Below, piece by piece: positions 1-10,535 of a stretch of DNA of 64,000 nt (its first letter is position 1; the number at the start of each line of letters is the position of its first letter). This DNA comes from Neoalteromonas arenosi (GTDB taxonomy: Bacteria > Pseudomonadota > Gammaproteobacteria > Enterobacterales > Alteromonadaceae): assembly GCF_030362855.1 (NCBI RefSeq), contig NZ_JAUCBP010000011.1, positions 141,887 to 205,886 on the forward strand. The letters are read 5' to 3'. The position numbers were made by a program, and so were the translations under genes. The notes below the pieces were generated by a model, which saw only the letters and a list, made by a program, of their open reading frames with translations, did not search any database and was not told the DNA's origin.

Positions 1-174
1 GTGGGGTGTTGATACAACTGGTGGTCGTTGCGTTTCTTTCGGTGTGGATAAATGGTGCCGACTGCCGGAATCGAACTGCTGCTCTTACAAAGGCTACTGA
101 TTTATCAGTAGGGTGTCAGTTCGTGGGGTGTTGATACAACTGGTGGTCGTTGCGTTTCTTTCGGTGTGGATAAA

Positions 175-200
<26 letters not shown>
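1..200. repeat. 78-bp direct repeat spanning a tRNA-Thr 3' half and its flank
   Basis: Bases 1-78 recur exactly at 123-200, an offset of 122 bp. Each copy carries about 52 bp of flank plus the 3' 26 bp of a tRNA-Thr gene (CCA end, acceptor strand, T loop). Only the right-hand copy continues into an intact tRNA. The left copy starts at the window edge, so the repeat may extend further left. The pattern fits unequal recombination or decay within a tandem tRNA array. Confidence 0.9.
53..122 (-). pseudogene. Broken tRNA-Thr copy
   Basis: Read on the minus strand, 53-78 matches the 3' end of the neighbouring tRNA-Thr exactly, including CCA. The match stops inside the T arm. The 5' strand of the T stem no longer pairs with the conserved 3' strand. 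No Thr acceptor 5' strand (GCCGACT) occurs where the gene should begin. A short self-complementary stretch (CTACTGA...TCAGTAG, 94-111) replaces the anticodon arm and gives a 4-nt rather than a 7-nt loop. I read it as a non-functional remnant. Confidence 0.6.
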
Positions 201-250
<50 letters not shown>

Positions 251-266
251 ACACGAAAGAACGCGC

Positions 267-294
267 ATTTTATGAATGCGGCATAAATTGTCAA
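267..294 (-). promoter_or_regulatory. Promoter of tRNA-Thr
   Basis: On the minus strand there is a perfect -35 TTGACA (289-294), a 16-bp spacer and a -10 TAAAAT (267-272). A GC-rich discriminator (GCGCG) follows, and the tRNA 5' end lies 16 nt below the -10. A GC-rich discriminator is typical of stringently controlled stable-RNA promoters. Confidence 0.7.
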
Positions 295-318
295 GCCTTT
301 AAATTATGTTTGCTTGTT

Positions 319-1458
319 TTATTGCTCTGCCAAGCGTTGAGCTTCGTCTTCTAACACTGGGAAAAACTCCAAAGGTAGGAGTCCTGCAAGCTCATCAAGC
401 CGTTGTGCTAATTGTGCGTAACTCTCTGCAACCACATTAATGTGGCCCATCTTGCGCTTGGCGCGAACGGTTTTTCCATACCAGTGTAAATGGCAGCCTG
501 GTACCGCTAACACTTCCTTAGCAATACTGCCGCAGCCGATAATGTTAACCATAGCACTGACACTGTGAGCAGACATATCACCCAAAGGCAAATTAAGCAC
601 AGCGCGTAACTGATTCTCAAACTGCGATGTCTCTGCGCCGTGAATACTCCAATGCCCAGAATTGTGAACGCGAGGGGCTAATTCATTAACGATTAATCGC
701 TCGCCGATTTGGAACATTTCTACAGCTAACACACCAACATAATCTAAGTCTTCAACAATGGTAGTGAATATTTGCTGGGCTTGTTGGGTTAACTCTTCGG
801 TAAGTTTGGGAGCAGGCGCAACCGATACATGGAGCTGACCTTCGTGATGGCGATTTTCAGCAAGAGGATAAAAGTTAACTTGCCCTTGCGCGTTGCGCGC
901 TCCAATCAGCGATAACTCACGTTCAAACGATACCATTTGCTCTGCGATCAAAGGTACAGCGCCTAGGTCTAAATCAGCTAACTGCGCTTTCAATTCGGGT
1001 AGCTGAGAAGCGGCTTTTAAGCGCCACTGACCATAGCCATCATAACCATCTAAGCTCGCCTTGATAATGACTTTTTCACCCAGCTCTGCCACGATATTGT
1101 CGAGTTGACTGTGCTCAGTGATAATTTGATGGCGGCAGTTGGGGATCTGTAAGCGTTCTAAGAAACGTTTTTCTAACACGCGGTCGGCGCCAATGCGTAT
1201 TGCCGTAAAAGAAGGATGTAACTTGCCTGACGCATCAGCATCTTCCAAGAGTCCCACCGGCACATGCTCAAATTCAACCGTCAGGGCTTTAGCGTCAGTA
1301 ATGGCTTGTTTGAGTGATTCGGTGCGCGGCGCTTTGTCAACCGGGTTAACGATGCTGTGATCTTTTACGTTCACAGCAGCAACATCTATTCCCAGAGGTA
1401 CACCGGCTAAGTTAAGCATTTGTGCTAGTTGGCCGTCACCATAAACGAGTACTCTCAT
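319..1458 (-). CDS. purK: 5-(carboxyamino)imidazole ribonucleotide synthase PurK
   Basis: PurK is an ATP-grasp enzyme that carboxylates AIR to N5-CAIR with ATP and bicarbonate in purine synthesis. The 379-residue protein has the N-terminal GDGQLAQML nucleotide-fold motif, a central ATP-grasp domain ([13 protein letters not shown], about residues 134-146) and the late [14 protein letters not shown] segment. Its length is slightly above the E. coli enzyme. The ATG overlaps the purE stop by 4 bp (ATGA), so the two are translationally coupled. Assignment rests on recognised motifs and the purE neighbour. Confidence 0.96.
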   Translation of the reverse strand: MRVLVYGDGQLAQMLNLAGVPLGIDVAAVNVKDHSIVNPVDKAPRTESLKQAITDAKALTVEFEHVPVGLLEDADASGKLHPSFTAIRIGADRVLEKRFLERLQIPNCRHQIITEHSQLDNIVAELGEKVIIKASLDGYDGYGQWRLKAASQLPELKAQLADLDLGAVPLIAEQMVSFERELSLIGARNAQGQVNFYPLAENRHHEGQLHVSVAPAPKLTEELTQQAQQIFTTIVEDLDYVGVLAVEMFQIGERLIVNELAPRVHNSGHWSIHGAETSQFENQLRAVLNLPLGDMSAHSVSAMVNIIGCGSIAKEVLAVPGCHLHWYGKTVRAKRKMGHINVVAESYAQLAQRLDELAGLLPLEFFPVLEDEAQRLAEQ

Positions 1459-1946
1459 TCTGGCAGTTCCAAATCAGCGCTAGCGAGCACTTTTTCAGTT
1501 TGCGCTGCACGGAAATTAATAATGTTTTGTCGCACAGTGTCATCGTGCAAGGCAATGATTTGAGCCGCTAGTAACCCTGCATTAGCTGCTCCGGCATCAC
1601 CGATAGCAAGAGTACCTACCGCAACACCTTTTGGCATTTGTACGATTGACAGCAATGAGTCCATGCCACTGAGTTGACTGGAGCGCACTGGACAGCCCAG
1701 TACCGGCAAGTGCGTGTGAGCAGCAATCATTCCAGGTAAGTGTGCTGCGCCACCAGCGCCAGCGATAATCACATCAAATCCTTGCTCAGCCGCAGTTACT
1801 GCAAACTCTGTCAACCGATCAGGTGTACGGTGAGCAGATACCACCTTGGCCTCAAATTCTACGCCCATTTCGCGTAACATTTTGGCGGCGTTTTGCATGG
1901 TTGGCCAGTCGGACGTAGAGCCCATTACAATGGCAACTTTATTCAT
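1455..1946 (-). CDS. purE: N5-carboxyaminoimidazole ribonucleotide mutase PurE
   Basis: PurE converts N5-CAIR, the product of PurK, to CAIR. The 163-residue class I protein shows the expected GSTSDWPTM phosphate-binding start, SAHRTPDR (around residues 38-45, with the catalytic His) and [11 protein letters not shown] motifs. It is first in the purEK operon and has a good sigma70 promoter 64 bp upstream. I looked for a PurR operator in the leader and found no convincing one, so regulation is undecided. Confidence 0.97.
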   Translation of the reverse strand: MNKVAIVMGSTSDWPTMQNAAKMLREMGVEFEAKVVSAHRTPDRLTEFAVTAAEQGFDVIIAGAGGAAHLPGMIAAHTHLPVLGCPVRSSQLSGMDSLLSIVQMPKGVAVGTLAIGDAGAANAGLLAAQIIALHDDTVRQNIINFRAAQTEKVLASADLELPE

Positions 1947-2009
1947 TGAAACTCCTACTGTAGCTAGGTTTGTTTATGTGACGTTCGGTGAATGTCAGAA
2001 CGGGCGCAG

Positions 2010-2039
2010 ATTATAGCCGTTTTTTTCTTTTGTTCCCAA
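2010..2039 (-). promoter_or_regulatory. Candidate promoter of purEK
   Basis: Minus strand: -35 TTGGGA (2034-2039), 18-bp spacer, perfect -10 TATAAT (2010-2015). Predicted transcription starts near 2003 and gives a leader of about 55 nt before the purE ATG. Confidence 0.55.
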
Positions 2040-2140
2040 TCCCAAGTATTGACGTACATAAATACACGGTTATTTAATCGCTAAATTTACTTTCACCAAT
2101 GGAAAGGTAATTTTTTTTTATACTAATCTATTATTAAATT

Positions 2141-3031
2141 ATGAATTCGCTGACGTTTAGACTCTTACAAGTATACCAACAAGTCGTCGATAGTGGCTCG
2201 GTGACGGCCGCGTCTGCTGCACTTGGCCTATCCCAACCAACGGTTTCGTTGCAATTAAAAAAGTTATCATCACTATTTGGTATGGTGTTGCTGGAACAGC
2301 AGCACGGTCAACTGCAATTGACCGAAGCGGGTAAGGCCGTGTATCAATGTGCGCAAGAAGTGCTAACCTCGCAAGCGCGTTTAAATAGTTACATCCAAGC
2401 GTTACAAGGCATGGAAACTGGCACGTTAAAAATTGCGGTAGTTACGACGGCTAAATATGTTATCCCGCCATTGCTCGCAGATTTTTGCAATGCACACCCT
2501 GGCATTGAGGTTACTTTAAAAGTCGCCAACCGCGCTCAACTGATAGAGCGCCTAAAGAACAATCAAGATGATATTTATATCTTTAGCCAGCCACCAGAAG
2601 ATATGCCTATCACCGCTGAAGCTTTTTTGCTTAATAAGCTAAGTGTGATTGCGCCGCATAACTACAGCGGCCCCGACCATTGCACTTTAGCTTCATTAGC
2701 CGACCAGCGGGTATTACTGCGCGAGCAAGGTTCGGGTACGCGCAAGTTAATTGATGAGTATTGCCGTAAAAATGGCATAGAGTTTACCCAACCGATGATC
2801 ATTGAGAGCAACGAAGCGATTCGACTTGCTGTAGCAACAGGATTGGGGATCGCGATAATATCTGAGCATACCTTGGCACATACGCCAACGGATGACGTAA
2901 AGTTGTTATCAGTCAATGACTTTCCGTTGCACAACCATTGGCAAGCAGTGACGTTAAATAGTCGACCTGAAAGCCTCGCTGCATCTGGTTTCAAACAATT
3001 TTTGCGCGAGCATGGAGATGTGACAGGTTAA
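2141..3031 (+). CDS. LysR-family transcriptional regulator, CbbR-like
   Basis: A 296-residue LysR-type regulator. The N-terminal winged helix-turn-helix covers about residues 5-65 (VTAASAALGLSQPTVSLQLK is the recognition region). It is followed by a linker helix and a periplasmic-binding-fold effector domain from about residue 92. The effector domain contains REQGSGTRKLIDEYC and AVATGLGIAIIS, which resemble the CbbR/RuBisCO-regulator subgroup. No RuBisCO genes are in view, so the subgroup resemblance should not be read as function. It diverges from purE across 194 bp. A TATACT -10-like element sits at 2119-2124, but no clear ribosome site precedes the ATG. Effector and targets are unknown. 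Confidence 0.85.
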   Translation: MNSLTFRLLQVYQQVVDSGSVTAASAALGLSQPTVSLQLKKLSSLFGMVLLEQQHGQLQLTEAGKAVYQCAQEVLTSQARLNSYIQALQGMETGTLKIAVVTTAKYVIPPLLADFCNAHPGIEVTLKVANRAQLIERLKNNQDDIYIFSQPPEDMPITAEAFLLNKLSVIAPHNYSGPDHCTLASLADQRVLLREQGSGTRKLIDEYCRKNGIEFTQPMIIESNEAIRLAVATGLGIAIISEHTLAHTPTDDVKLLSVNDFPLHNHWQAVTLNSRPESLAASGFKQFLREHGDVTG

Positions 3032-3055
3032 GTCTTCCGGCTCAATATCTGACTG

Positions 3056-5869
3056 TTAAGCGATATTTCGTGCGATAGTATTTAACAGTGCAGCTCGGGT
3101 TATGGGTTTACTTAAAAAGTCATCCATTCCGGCTGCCAGACATTTCTCCCGGTCCTCAACAAACGCGTTTGCTGTTACAGCGATAATTTTGGTTTTTGCT
3201 CGTTCATTCTCGAGATTACGGATTTTGATCGTCGCTTGTAATCCATCAAGCACAGGCATTTGTAAATCCATTAACACCGCATCAAACTGATATTTATTAA
3301 CCGCCGCAATAACGTCTTCACCATTAGCAACTCGCAAGGTTCGAATATTTGCCTTGGCGAGCATATCACACAAAATATCGGCATTAACGTCATTGTCCTC
3401 TGCGACTAATACGCGCAAACCACTGGGTAAAACAGGTAAGCCTTTTTCACTGCGGATCACGGTATTTGCTGCCGTACTCATTGGTAGGGTAATTAAGAAT
3501 GTAGAGCCTTGCCCCTTCACGCTATCGACGGCGATATTCCCACCCATAATCTCAACCATACGTTTGGTAATGGCTAACCCTAACCCGGTGCCAGCATGCG
3601 CTTTTGTCGAACTTAAGTCAGCTTGAACAAACTCATCAAAGATTTTTTGCAGATCGGTGTTAGTCATACCAACACCAGTATCTTTTACCATCAAGGCAAT
3701 CATTTCATTGTCATAGTCTAAGCGCAGTGTAACGTTGCCAAAGTCAGTAAATTTGATTGCGTTATTCAACAAATTATTCAGTATCTGGGCGAATTTACCG
3801 GCATCTCCATTGACAGATTTGGGCACGCGCTCATTGATATCAACTACGAGGCGAACACCTTTGCGGGCTGCATTATTACCGTGTAATTCGGCAGCAGCAC
3901 GCGTTGCTGAAACAATATCAAACGGTTTTTGTTGTAACTGCATCTCGCCCGATTCAATCTTTGACCAATCTAAAACACTATTGAGGATTAGTAATAGGTT
4001 ATTGGCAGACTCAGCCACGATATTAATGCGATATTTAACCTCTTCGGGTAAGTCCTCGGCCAAGAGATTTTCACAGCTACCGATGATCCCGTTCATCGGT
4101 GTGCGAATTTCATGTGACATATTGGCTAAGAACTTAGACTTCGCCTCACTGGCCACTTCAGCCAGTTTTAGCGCCACACTCAGTGATTTTGTTTTTTCAT
4201 CAACCCGCTGTTGTAAGTTAACATTTAAGTCCGATAACTCTTTGTTTAAAACTTCTTGCTCTGATCGTGCTACGCGCAACTCATTAAAGGTGTCAACGAG
4301 CCGGTTGCGCAAACTAATAAACTCACTGTTTAACGCATCTACTTCACGCAAATACAGCTTATTGCGTAAATCCTGTGGCGACTTTTGTTTACTTGCTGGG
4401 TCAAAAATAGCAAATTGATGCATCAGTGTTTGCATCGGCCGGGAAACCAATGTAGCCACTAAATATCCCATACCAATACCACCAGCACCCAATACCAGTA
4501 ATACCGCTAAAGCACTGAAAATGTATTGAGACGTTAATTCAACAAACTCAGCACGCGGGAAGTAAACATGTGATGCCCAACCCATTGGGCCTTTAAAGCT
4601 CGAGCGGATGAACCAGTCGCGATTGGCAATATTGACCACATTAGCGGCGCATGTTTGCGTAAAGCAGAACTCTGCATTCAAGCTTGCCAATCGTGGAATA
4701 TCTAGCTCTGAACTAGAAAAAACCACCTGTTGTCGCTTGTCGCTGATCATGATCTCAAAGCCCGTGAGGTTGCGATCATCGTAAAGATTAAATTGGTTTA
4801 ATCCTAGTGAACCTTCAACTATACCTACGAACCTTCCTTCGCCGTCCAAAATAGGCGACGCAATAGCAACAATATTGTCGTTGCCGAATCCTCTGCCTTG
4901 GAAGGCGGATGAGATGTAAGGTCTCAATGTGCGTTTTGGCTCAGAAAAGTACTCGCGCTCAGAGACGTTAGTAAACCCAGAACGCTGCGATGCTTGTAAC
5001 AGTGTCGCCGGATAACTGTGGGTGATTTGCCCCTCTGAATCTGTGATTAAAAACGTTAAAAACTGGGGATACTGAGCGGCCAAATCGGATAGAACCGCTT
5101 GTGAAAGATTGGGACTTCTAGAGACAACTCCAGCGGTTAGTTCAACCGCTGCCTGATGCTGTTCAAAAAAACTTGCCAGCTGATCATTGAGGACATTAGT
5201 CCGCTGCTGCATGTAATCGAGAAGTTGTTCTTTTTGCTGGCTTTGAAAACTACTGATATATGAAAATACAATACCGACCAAGGCAAAGAAAAACACGCCA
5301 GCGAAAAAGTACTGAAACAGAAACCGCACTTCAATCATTGGTGTACGGTCTGAAGGCCATACCATAAATCGCGCAATATACACAAAATGACCGGCAAGTA
5401 AGTTCACAATACCAACAAAACAGCACACCGCCGTTGCAGTTATCGCCAATTGGAAACTGGTTGGGTTTGCACTGTATAAAACCAACACAAATAGCGGAAT
5501 ACTAAACAGTAGCCAAAAGCCTAAGCCAACTGTGAGAGCACGTTTTACGGTGCGATCGAATGAGAGTTTTGTCACCATTATTGGCTGAAGCATCATCAGT
5601 GCAATGACGACCGGATGATACTGCTGAACATCTAGCCAAGTCACATCGATAAACAATACCAACCAGTATGGCAAGCTGATAATCAAAGAACTGATAGCGG
5701 CTGGCAGCAAGCCAAACATCAAACCAATAAAGATGGCAACAGAAAAGCCAAAGGCAAAAATTCCCCCAGTCTCAAAGGGCGCTGGCAGAATATGTAACAA
5801 CGTCCCCATAACAATCATCAGCACGACACTGATTGACTTATTATTCAGAAGGTAACTTACCACTGGCAT
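3056..5869 (-). CDS. Hybrid sensor histidine kinase with CACHE-type sensor and receiver domain
   Basis: The 937-residue inner-membrane signalling protein has these parts in order: an N-terminal multi-helix membrane domain (about 1-205); a large extracytoplasmic CACHE-like sensor (about 215-450); a transmembrane helix near 455-480; a coiled coil (about 510-570); HisKA with phospho-acceptor His586 in MSHEIRTP; HATPase_c ([21 protein letters not shown]); and a C-terminal receiver with acceptor Asp868 in LMDLQMP. It has no output domain and no neighbouring response regulator, so its partner (probably an HPt protein) lies elsewhere. It starts 15 bp after the M20 amidohydrolase stop on the same strand and is probably cotranscribed with it. 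The signal is unknown. Confidence 0.88.
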   Translation of the reverse strand: MPVVSYLLNNKSISVVLMIVMGTLLHILPAPFETGGIFAFGFSVAIFIGLMFGLLPAAISSLIISLPYWLVLFIDVTWLDVQQYHPVVIALMMLQPIMVTKLSFDRTVKRALTVGLGFWLLFSIPLFVLVLYSANPTSFQLAITATAVCCFVGIVNLLAGHFVYIARFMVWPSDRTPMIEVRFLFQYFFAGVFFFALVGIVFSYISSFQSQQKEQLLDYMQQRTNVLNDQLASFFEQHQAAVELTAGVVSRSPNLSQAVLSDLAAQYPQFLTFLITDSEGQITHSYPATLLQASQRSGFTNVSEREYFSEPKRTLRPYISSAFQGRGFGNDNIVAIASPILDGEGRFVGIVEGSLGLNQFNLYDDRNLTGFEIMISDKRQQVVFSSSELDIPRLASLNAEFCFTQTCAANVVNIANRDWFIRSSFKGPMGWASHVYFPRAEFVELTSQYIFSALAVLLVLGAGGIGMGYLVATLVSRPMQTLMHQFAIFDPASKQKSPQDLRNKLYLREVDALNSEFISLRNRLVDTFNELRVARSEQEVLNKELSDLNVNLQQRVDEKTKSLSVALKLAEVASEAKSKFLANMSHEIRTPMNGIIGSCENLLAEDLPEEVKYRINIVAESANNLLLILNSVLDWSKIESGEMQLQQKPFDIVSATRAAAELHGNNAARKGVRLVVDINERVPKSVNGDAGKFAQILNNLLNNAIKFTDFGNVTLRLDYDNEMIALMVKDTGVGMTNTDLQKIFDEFVQADLSSTKAHAGTGLGLAITKRMVEIMGGNIAVDSVKGQGSTFLITLPMSTAANTVIRSEKGLPVLPSGLRVLVAEDNDVNADILCDMLAKANIRTLRVANGEDVIAAVNKYQFDAVLMDLQMPVLDGLQATIKIRNLENERAKTKIIAVTANAFVEDREKCLAAGMDDFLSKPITRAALLNTIARNIA

Positions 5870-5884
5870 TTTTTCATTAATGTC

Positions 5885-7198
5885 CTACTGCGCGGCAAAC
5901 AGATAATCAATAGTCATGTTGGTTAACAGATCAACACCTAACCGCATACCGCTATCGTCTACTATAAACTCAGGCGTATGATGCGCAGGCGCCTCATCGG
6001 CTGGCACATCTAACGGCTTGCCGCCTACCCATAAATACACACCGGGCACTTTCTCTTGGAAAAACGAAAAGTCTTCTGCGCCCGTTACTGGCTTAGATAA
6101 CAATGCATTATCGACTCCCGCTGTGCGTTGAATAGTGGGTAGCATCTGAGCCATAAGGTCCGGGTCATTAAAGGTTATTGGGTAGTTGTAATCCAGTGGT
6201 AAGGTGACTTCAGCCGTTGCTCGCATGCTTTGTGCAATAGCGTGTACTTTGCGTGGTAGCGCCTCATAAATGTGATCGCGCGCTTTCTGATTCAATGTTC
6301 GAATGGTTCCAACCATCTCCACTTCACTGGGAATAATATTCGAACGGTTGCCACCGTGAATCGAACCGATAGTTACCACCGCTGCGTCGTCAATCACTTT
6401 AATTTCACGACTCACAATAGTTTGTAAACTCATAATCACTTGAGCGGCTGTGGTTATCGGATCCACGCTTAGCCACGGGTAAGCACCATGCGCTTGCTTG
6501 CCTTTGATCACAATTTTAAACGGGTCAACGGCTGCCATTACACCACCTGCGCGATAACGCACCTTGCCCACATCAGTATCGGCACTAATGTGCAAACCAA
6601 AAATAACATCGACGTCGGGGTTTTCTAATACGCCCTCGCGCACCATAACTTCGGCACCGCCTTCCTCACCAGCGGGTGATCCCTCTTCTGCAGGTTGAAA
6701 AATGAACTTAATCTGCCCGCGCAATTGATCCTTAACTGTAACGAGAATGTTGGCTGCTCCCATCAGCATTGCCATATGCGTATCGTGTCCACACGCGTGC
6801 ATCACAGGTACTTCATTGCCATTGAACATACCGCGTTGCACTGATTTATAGGGCAGATCGTTTTGTTCTAAAACGGGCAAGCCGTCCATATCCGCTCTGA
6901 GAGCTACAACAGGTCCTGGTTTGCCGGTGTCTAGAACCCCCACAACCCCCGTTTTGGCCACACCAGTCGTTACTTCTAAACCCAGTGAGCGCAAGTAGGT
7001 TTCAATATAAGCCGCGGTTTGAAATTCACGATTCGATAATTCGGGAAACTCGTGAAAATGGTGCCTCCATGCAATCACTTGCTCCTCTACACTAGCAGAC
7101 AACGCACTTAATTCAGCTTCTGTTGGTTTTGCATTGGCAGAGGTAACAAAAAAGATAGTGAGTAGGCTTACGATTATTTTTTTCATGGTCTCGCTCAT
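5885..7198 (-). CDS. Exported M20-family metal-dependent amidohydrolase
   Basis: A 437-residue M20D-type amidohydrolase related to hippurate and N-acyl-amino-acid hydrolases. These cleave an amide with a dinuclear metal centre. Seen directly: a signal peptide (MKKIIVSLLTIFFVTSANA), ACGHDTHMAML with metal ligands, QPAEEGSPAGEEGGAEVM, and a dimerisation domain in the middle third. An ATG four codons further in (7186) gives a cleaner signal peptide and may be the true start. The product should be periplasmic. It precedes the hybrid kinase by 15 bp, so the kinase may sense a related compound; that is inference. The substrate cannot be read from the sequence. Confidence 0.88.
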   Translation of the reverse strand: MSETMKKIIVSLLTIFFVTSANAKPTEAELSALSASVEEQVIAWRHHFHEFPELSNREFQTAAYIETYLRSLGLEVTTGVAKTGVVGVLDTGKPGPVVALRADMDGLPVLEQNDLPYKSVQRGMFNGNEVPVMHACGHDTHMAMLMGAANILVTVKDQLRGQIKFIFQPAEEGSPAGEEGGAEVMVREGVLENPDVDVIFGLHISADTDVGKVRYRAGGVMAAVDPFKIVIKGKQAHGAYPWLSVDPITTAAQVIMSLQTIVSREIKVIDDAAVVTIGSIHGGNRSNIIPSEVEMVGTIRTLNQKARDHIYEALPRKVHAIAQSMRATAEVTLPLDYNYPITFNDPDLMAQMLPTIQRTAGVDNALLSKPVTGAEDFSFFQEKVPGVYLWVGGKPLDVPADEAPAHHTPEFIVDDSGMRLGVDLLTNMTIDYLFAAQ

Positions 7199-7246
7199 TC
7201 CACACTAGGTTACTAAAGACTAACCGATTTATTAGCAACAGCCCAT

Positions 7247-7278
7247 AAAAAAAGCCACATCGAATCGATATGGCTTTT
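7247..7278 (-). terminator. Rho-independent terminator after rho
   Basis: On the minus strand a 14-bp stem (AAAAGCCATATCGA against TCGATGTGGCTTTT, one G.U pair) with a 2-nt loop is followed by a run of seven T. It begins about 22 nt past the rho stop codon. Confidence 0.85.
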
Positions 7279-7300
7279 CAATACAATTAATTTGTGAGCA

Positions 7301-8566
7301 TTAGCTCTTTTGCCGTTTCATTGCATCAAAGAATTCATCATTGGTTTTGCTCATGGCTAAGCGGTTGATGAGGAACTCCATCGCGTCGATCTCTGACATC
7401 TCATGCACAATCTTACGCAAGATCCACATTTTCTGTAATTCTTCTTGGTTGGTAAGCAATTCTTCTCGACGCGTACCAGAGCGATTGAAATCAATCGCTG
7501 GGAATACGCGCTTCTCAGCGATCTTACGGTTTAAGTGCAGCTCCATATTACCGGTACCTTTAAACTCTTCATAGATAACCTCATCCATTTTTGAGCCAGT
7601 ATCGATAAGTGCAGTCGCGATGATAGTTAAGCTACCACCTTCTTCAACGTTTCGCGCTGCACCAAAGAAGCGCTTAGGCTTATGTAATGCGTTAGCGTCA
7701 ACACCACCGGTTAATACCTTGCCCGAAGAAGGAATTACGGTATTGTATGCACGCGCTAAACGGGTGATAGAGTCGAGTAAGATTACGACGTCTTTTTTGT
7801 GCTCGACTAAACGCTTGGCTTTTTCAATCACCATTTCGGCAACTTGCACGTGACGGCTAGCAGGCTCGTCAAAGGTCGAAGCGACAACTTCCCCCTGAAC
7901 TAAGCGTTGCATTTCGGTTACTTCTTCCGGGCGCTCATCGATCAGCAACACCATTAGTTGACACTCAGGATGATTAGCGGCAATTGATTGAGCGATATTT
8001 TGTAGTAATAAGGTTTTACCCGCTTTCGGTGGAGCGACAATCAAGCCTCGCTGACCACGACCAATCGGTGAAGCTAAATCCAATACTCGGGCAGTAATGT
8101 CTTCGGTACTGCCGTTTCCACGTTCCATACGTAAACGCTCATTGGCATGGAGTGGTGTAAGGTTTTCAAACAGGATTTTATTACGGGAGTTTTCGGGCTT
8201 ATCAAAATTTACTTCACGGATTTTCAACAAGGCGAAATAGCGTTCACTGTCTTTTGGTGGGCGAATCTTACCCGAAATAGTATCCCCCGTGCGCAAGTTA
8301 AAGCGTCGAATCTGACTGGGTGATACATAGATGTCGTCAGGACCGGCCAAGTATGAAGAATCAGACGAACGCAAGAATCCAAACCCATCTTGCAATATTT
8401 CCAATACACCATCGCCAAAGATGTCTTCACCGCCTTTAGCATGGGTTTTTAAAATCGAGAAAATGATGTCTTGCTTGCGTGCGCGAGCCATGTTTTCCAG
8501 GCCCATTTCTTCGGCCAAAGCAACAAGTTCGCTAATGGGTTTATTCTTAAGTTCAGTTAAATTCAT
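7301..8566 (-). CDS. rho: Transcription termination factor Rho
   Basis: Rho is the hexameric RNA-dependent ATPase/helicase that ends untranslated transcripts. At 421 residues it has the usual length. Visible parts are the N-terminal helical domain ([15 protein letters not shown]), the cold-shock-like RNA-binding domain ([23 protein letters not shown], about residues 60-82), Walker A APPKAGKT, Walker [16 protein letters not shown], and the Q/R-loop segments ending in GTRREELL. It stands alone, with a 209-bp leader upstream and its own intrinsic terminator downstream. Rho genes are commonly autoregulated through their leader; I see no specific element there. Confidence 0.98.
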   Translation of the reverse strand: MNLTELKNKPISELVALAEEMGLENMARARKQDIIFSILKTHAKGGEDIFGDGVLEILQDGFGFLRSSDSSYLAGPDDIYVSPSQIRRFNLRTGDTISGKIRPPKDSERYFALLKIREVNFDKPENSRNKILFENLTPLHANERLRMERGNGSTEDITARVLDLASPIGRGQRGLIVAPPKAGKTLLLQNIAQSIAANHPECQLMVLLIDERPEEVTEMQRLVQGEVVASTFDEPASRHVQVAEMVIEKAKRLVEHKKDVVILLDSITRLARAYNTVIPSSGKVLTGGVDANALHKPKRFFGAARNVEEGGSLTIIATALIDTGSKMDEVIYEEFKGTGNMELHLNRKIAEKRVFPAIDFNRSGTRREELLTNQEELQKMWILRKIVHEMSEIDAMEFLINRLAMSKTNDEFFDAMKRQKS

Positions 8567-8775
8567 ATTGGTGGGTCTTTGTACGTATACGTCGCTCTAG
8601 GCGTTATTGTTATTCGAAAAGAGTTATATACAGCTCGGATTTGATAGAAAATAGGAAGCTCTGGTTGAGCTGTTAAGAAACTTAGCACCATATTTTCTTT
8701 TCGTCTAGTAAGAACGTTAAAACAGGACAAAAAAGTCACTAAAACTACGTATATCAGGGCTTCGGCAGAGTTATG

Positions 8776-9402
8776 TTAGGCAAAAATAGTATTTTTCCCT
8801 CCGCGACGCCGAAACCAACCTGCAATTGAATAACGCTCACGTCTGGCCGGCAGCACTTCATGCGGAAACTCTTCACTCAGAAAAACGACCAAGGTGGCAA
8901 ACTCTGGCACCACTTTTATTCCTGTTTGGTCCTGTTCATCACGATACAGTACAAGTTCCCCACCAGCATCACTGGGCCAATCGCGATTTAAATAAGCTAC
9001 CGTCGAAAGAACGCGATTATCTTGACCGACAAATGCATCAACATGGCGTTTGTAAAACGCTCCTTCGCGATAGTGTGCAAAATGACTTTCATAGTAGTCC
9101 AAACCAAGAAACAGCTGACGATTGATTGCACTTTGTAAGTCGCCCATCCAAGCAAGCCAATCGCGCCCTGTTGGGCTTTTTTCATCGATCCAATGGATAG
9201 TATCGCGACGCACCTGATGGTTTATTTGATGCAAAGTGTCGCGCCCGACACCTGCGGACTTGAAATCCTCTGTATCCATACCCACTATTGCATTAATGAG
9301 TGCGTCTGCCAGTTCGTCTGGTAGCGCGTACGGCTGAATACTGTACCCCTTAGTGCGCAGGTCGTTAACGATGGTTTCAAAGATTTTTTGGTCTGTTTGC
9401 AT
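8776..9402 (-). CDS. 2-oxoglutarate/Fe(II)-dependent oxygenase, prolyl-4-hydroxylase-like
   Basis: A 208-residue protein of the SM-20/prolyl-4-hydroxylase-like superfamily. The iron triad is visible: His120 and Asp122 in RHVDAF and distal His181 in FPHEVLP. Arg190 in RERYSIAGW is placed to bind the 2-oxoglutarate carboxylate. Such bacterial proteins hydroxylate proteins or small molecules, and the target cannot be read here. It is transcribed alone on the minus strand, with the cation exchanger gene diverging from it across 92 bp. There is no signal peptide, so it is cytoplasmic. Confidence 0.85.
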   Translation of the reverse strand: MQTDQKIFETIVNDLRTKGYSIQPYALPDELADALINAIVGMDTEDFKSAGVGRDTLHQINHQVRRDTIHWIDEKSPTGRDWLAWMGDLQSAINRQLFLGLDYYESHFAHYREGAFYKRHVDAFVGQDNRVLSTVAYLNRDWPSDAGGELVLYRDEQDQTGIKVVPEFATLVVFLSEEFPHEVLPARRERYSIAGWFRRRGGKNTIFA

Positions 9403-9494
9403 CCGGGTTACATATTGAAAGCATGACTGGTTTAAGACGCATATCTTACTATGCTTTAAGCTATAGCGGCAGAATCGTTTTTTATTAGGAAGTT

Positions 9495-10460
9495 ATGACA
9501 TTACCAATCCTTGCCATCATTGGTGGCTTAATTGTTTTACTCTGGAGTGCCGGTAAGTTTGTTGATGGTGCCGCAGCAACTGCGCGATATCTCGGTATGT
9601 CGCCTTTGCTTATTGGTATGATCATTATTGGCTTCGGCACATCCGCGCCGGAAATGATCGTTTCTGCGTTCGCTGCGACTCAAGGAAATCCGGGACTGGC
9701 ACTGGGAAATGCCTACGGCTCGAATATAGCGAATATTGCATTAATTTTAGGCTTAACCGCCCTGCTAAGCCCAATTGCAGTAAAGTCAGAAGTGTTAAAG
9801 AAGGAGTTGCCACTGCTATTGGCCGTTACTTTGTTTTCGGTCTATCAGCTCATTGACCTGCGAGTGTCATACGATGATGCATACGCCCTGCTCGGTATCT
9901 TTGCCGGCCTAATGGTTTGGAGCATTGTTTCTGGTATGCGCGGCGGCGATGATGACGCCCTAGCCGGCGACGTAGCCTGTGAAGTCCCCGAGCACCAACC
10001 GCTGAAAAAGAGCTTAATTATTCTGTTGACCGGCCTGGTTTTATTAATTGCCAGTTCACGCCTACTGGTATGGGGGGCGGTAGAAGTTGCTGTTGCCTTT
10101 GGCGTTAGCGATGTAATTATTGGCTTAACGATAATCGCAATTGGCACATCTTTACCTGAACTCGCAGCAGCTATCGCGGCGGTAAGAAAAGGTGAGCATG
10201 AATTGGCGTTGGGTAATGTGATAGGTTCGAACCTATTTAATACCTTAGGCGTGGTTGGCTTGGCAGGTGTTATTGCACCGATGGAGGTCGCACCGGAATT
10301 CCTTTATCGCGACGCACTCATTATGATTGGATTGACCGTAGCGTTATTTGTCTCATGCATTGGCTTGCGAGGTCCTGGCAAGATAAATCGTGTAGAAGGC
10401 GGTTTGTTTGCGGTCTTGTACTTCGTCTATATGGGATACCTGATTCAGTCGTCGTTTTAA
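9495..10460 (+). CDS. Sodium/calcium exchanger family protein (YrbG-like)
   Basis: A 321-residue integral membrane antiporter of the CaCA superfamily. The two inverted alpha-repeats that form the ion site are clear: GFGTSAPEMIVS near residues 47-58 and AIGTSLPELAAAI near 216-228. Each is followed by an ALGN...GSN segment (LGNAYGSNIAN and LGNVIGSNLFN). About ten hydrophobic segments are visible with an acidic loop near residue 150 (GGDDDALAGD). It presumably exchanges Ca2+ or Na+ against cations across the inner membrane. It is a single gene and shares a bidirectional terminator with trxA. Confidence 0.9.
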   Translation: MTLPILAIIGGLIVLLWSAGKFVDGAAATARYLGMSPLLIGMIIIGFGTSAPEMIVSAFAATQGNPGLALGNAYGSNIANIALILGLTALLSPIAVKSEVLKKELPLLLAVTLFSVYQLIDLRVSYDDAYALLGIFAGLMVWSIVSGMRGGDDDALAGDVACEVPEHQPLKKSLIILLTGLVLLIASSRLLVWGAVEVAVAFGVSDVIIGLTIIAIGTSLPELAAAIAAVRKGEHELALGNVIGSNLFNTLGVVGLAGVIAPMEVAPEFLYRDALIMIGLTVALFVSCIGLRGPGKINRVEGGLFAVLYFVYMGYLIQSSF

Positions 10461-10489
10461 TGAAACGCAGATTGAGTAATAGTGAGTAT

Positions 10490-10522
10490 AAAAAAGCGGA
10501 GCAACTAACTCCGCTTTTTTTT
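10490..10522. terminator. Bidirectional terminator between the exchanger gene and trxA
   Basis: A 12-bp perfect stem (AAAAAAGCGGAG / CTCCGCTTTTTT) has a 7-nt loop, and the T-run continues for eight bases. A-runs and T-runs flank both sides, so it can terminate the exchanger gene (+) and trxA (-), which converge here. Confidence 0.92.
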
Positions 10523-10535
10523 GTGTGAATCCAGC

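Noticed and set aside
1947..2140. PurR operator in the purE leader
   Set aside because: I searched for the ACGCAAACGTTTGCGT-type site by eye on both strands and found nothing close.
3735..4418. 227-codon open frame on the plus strand
   Set aside because: It lies antisense to the hybrid kinase gene, which has clear domains. Its own sequence is Ser/Leu-rich without any motif.
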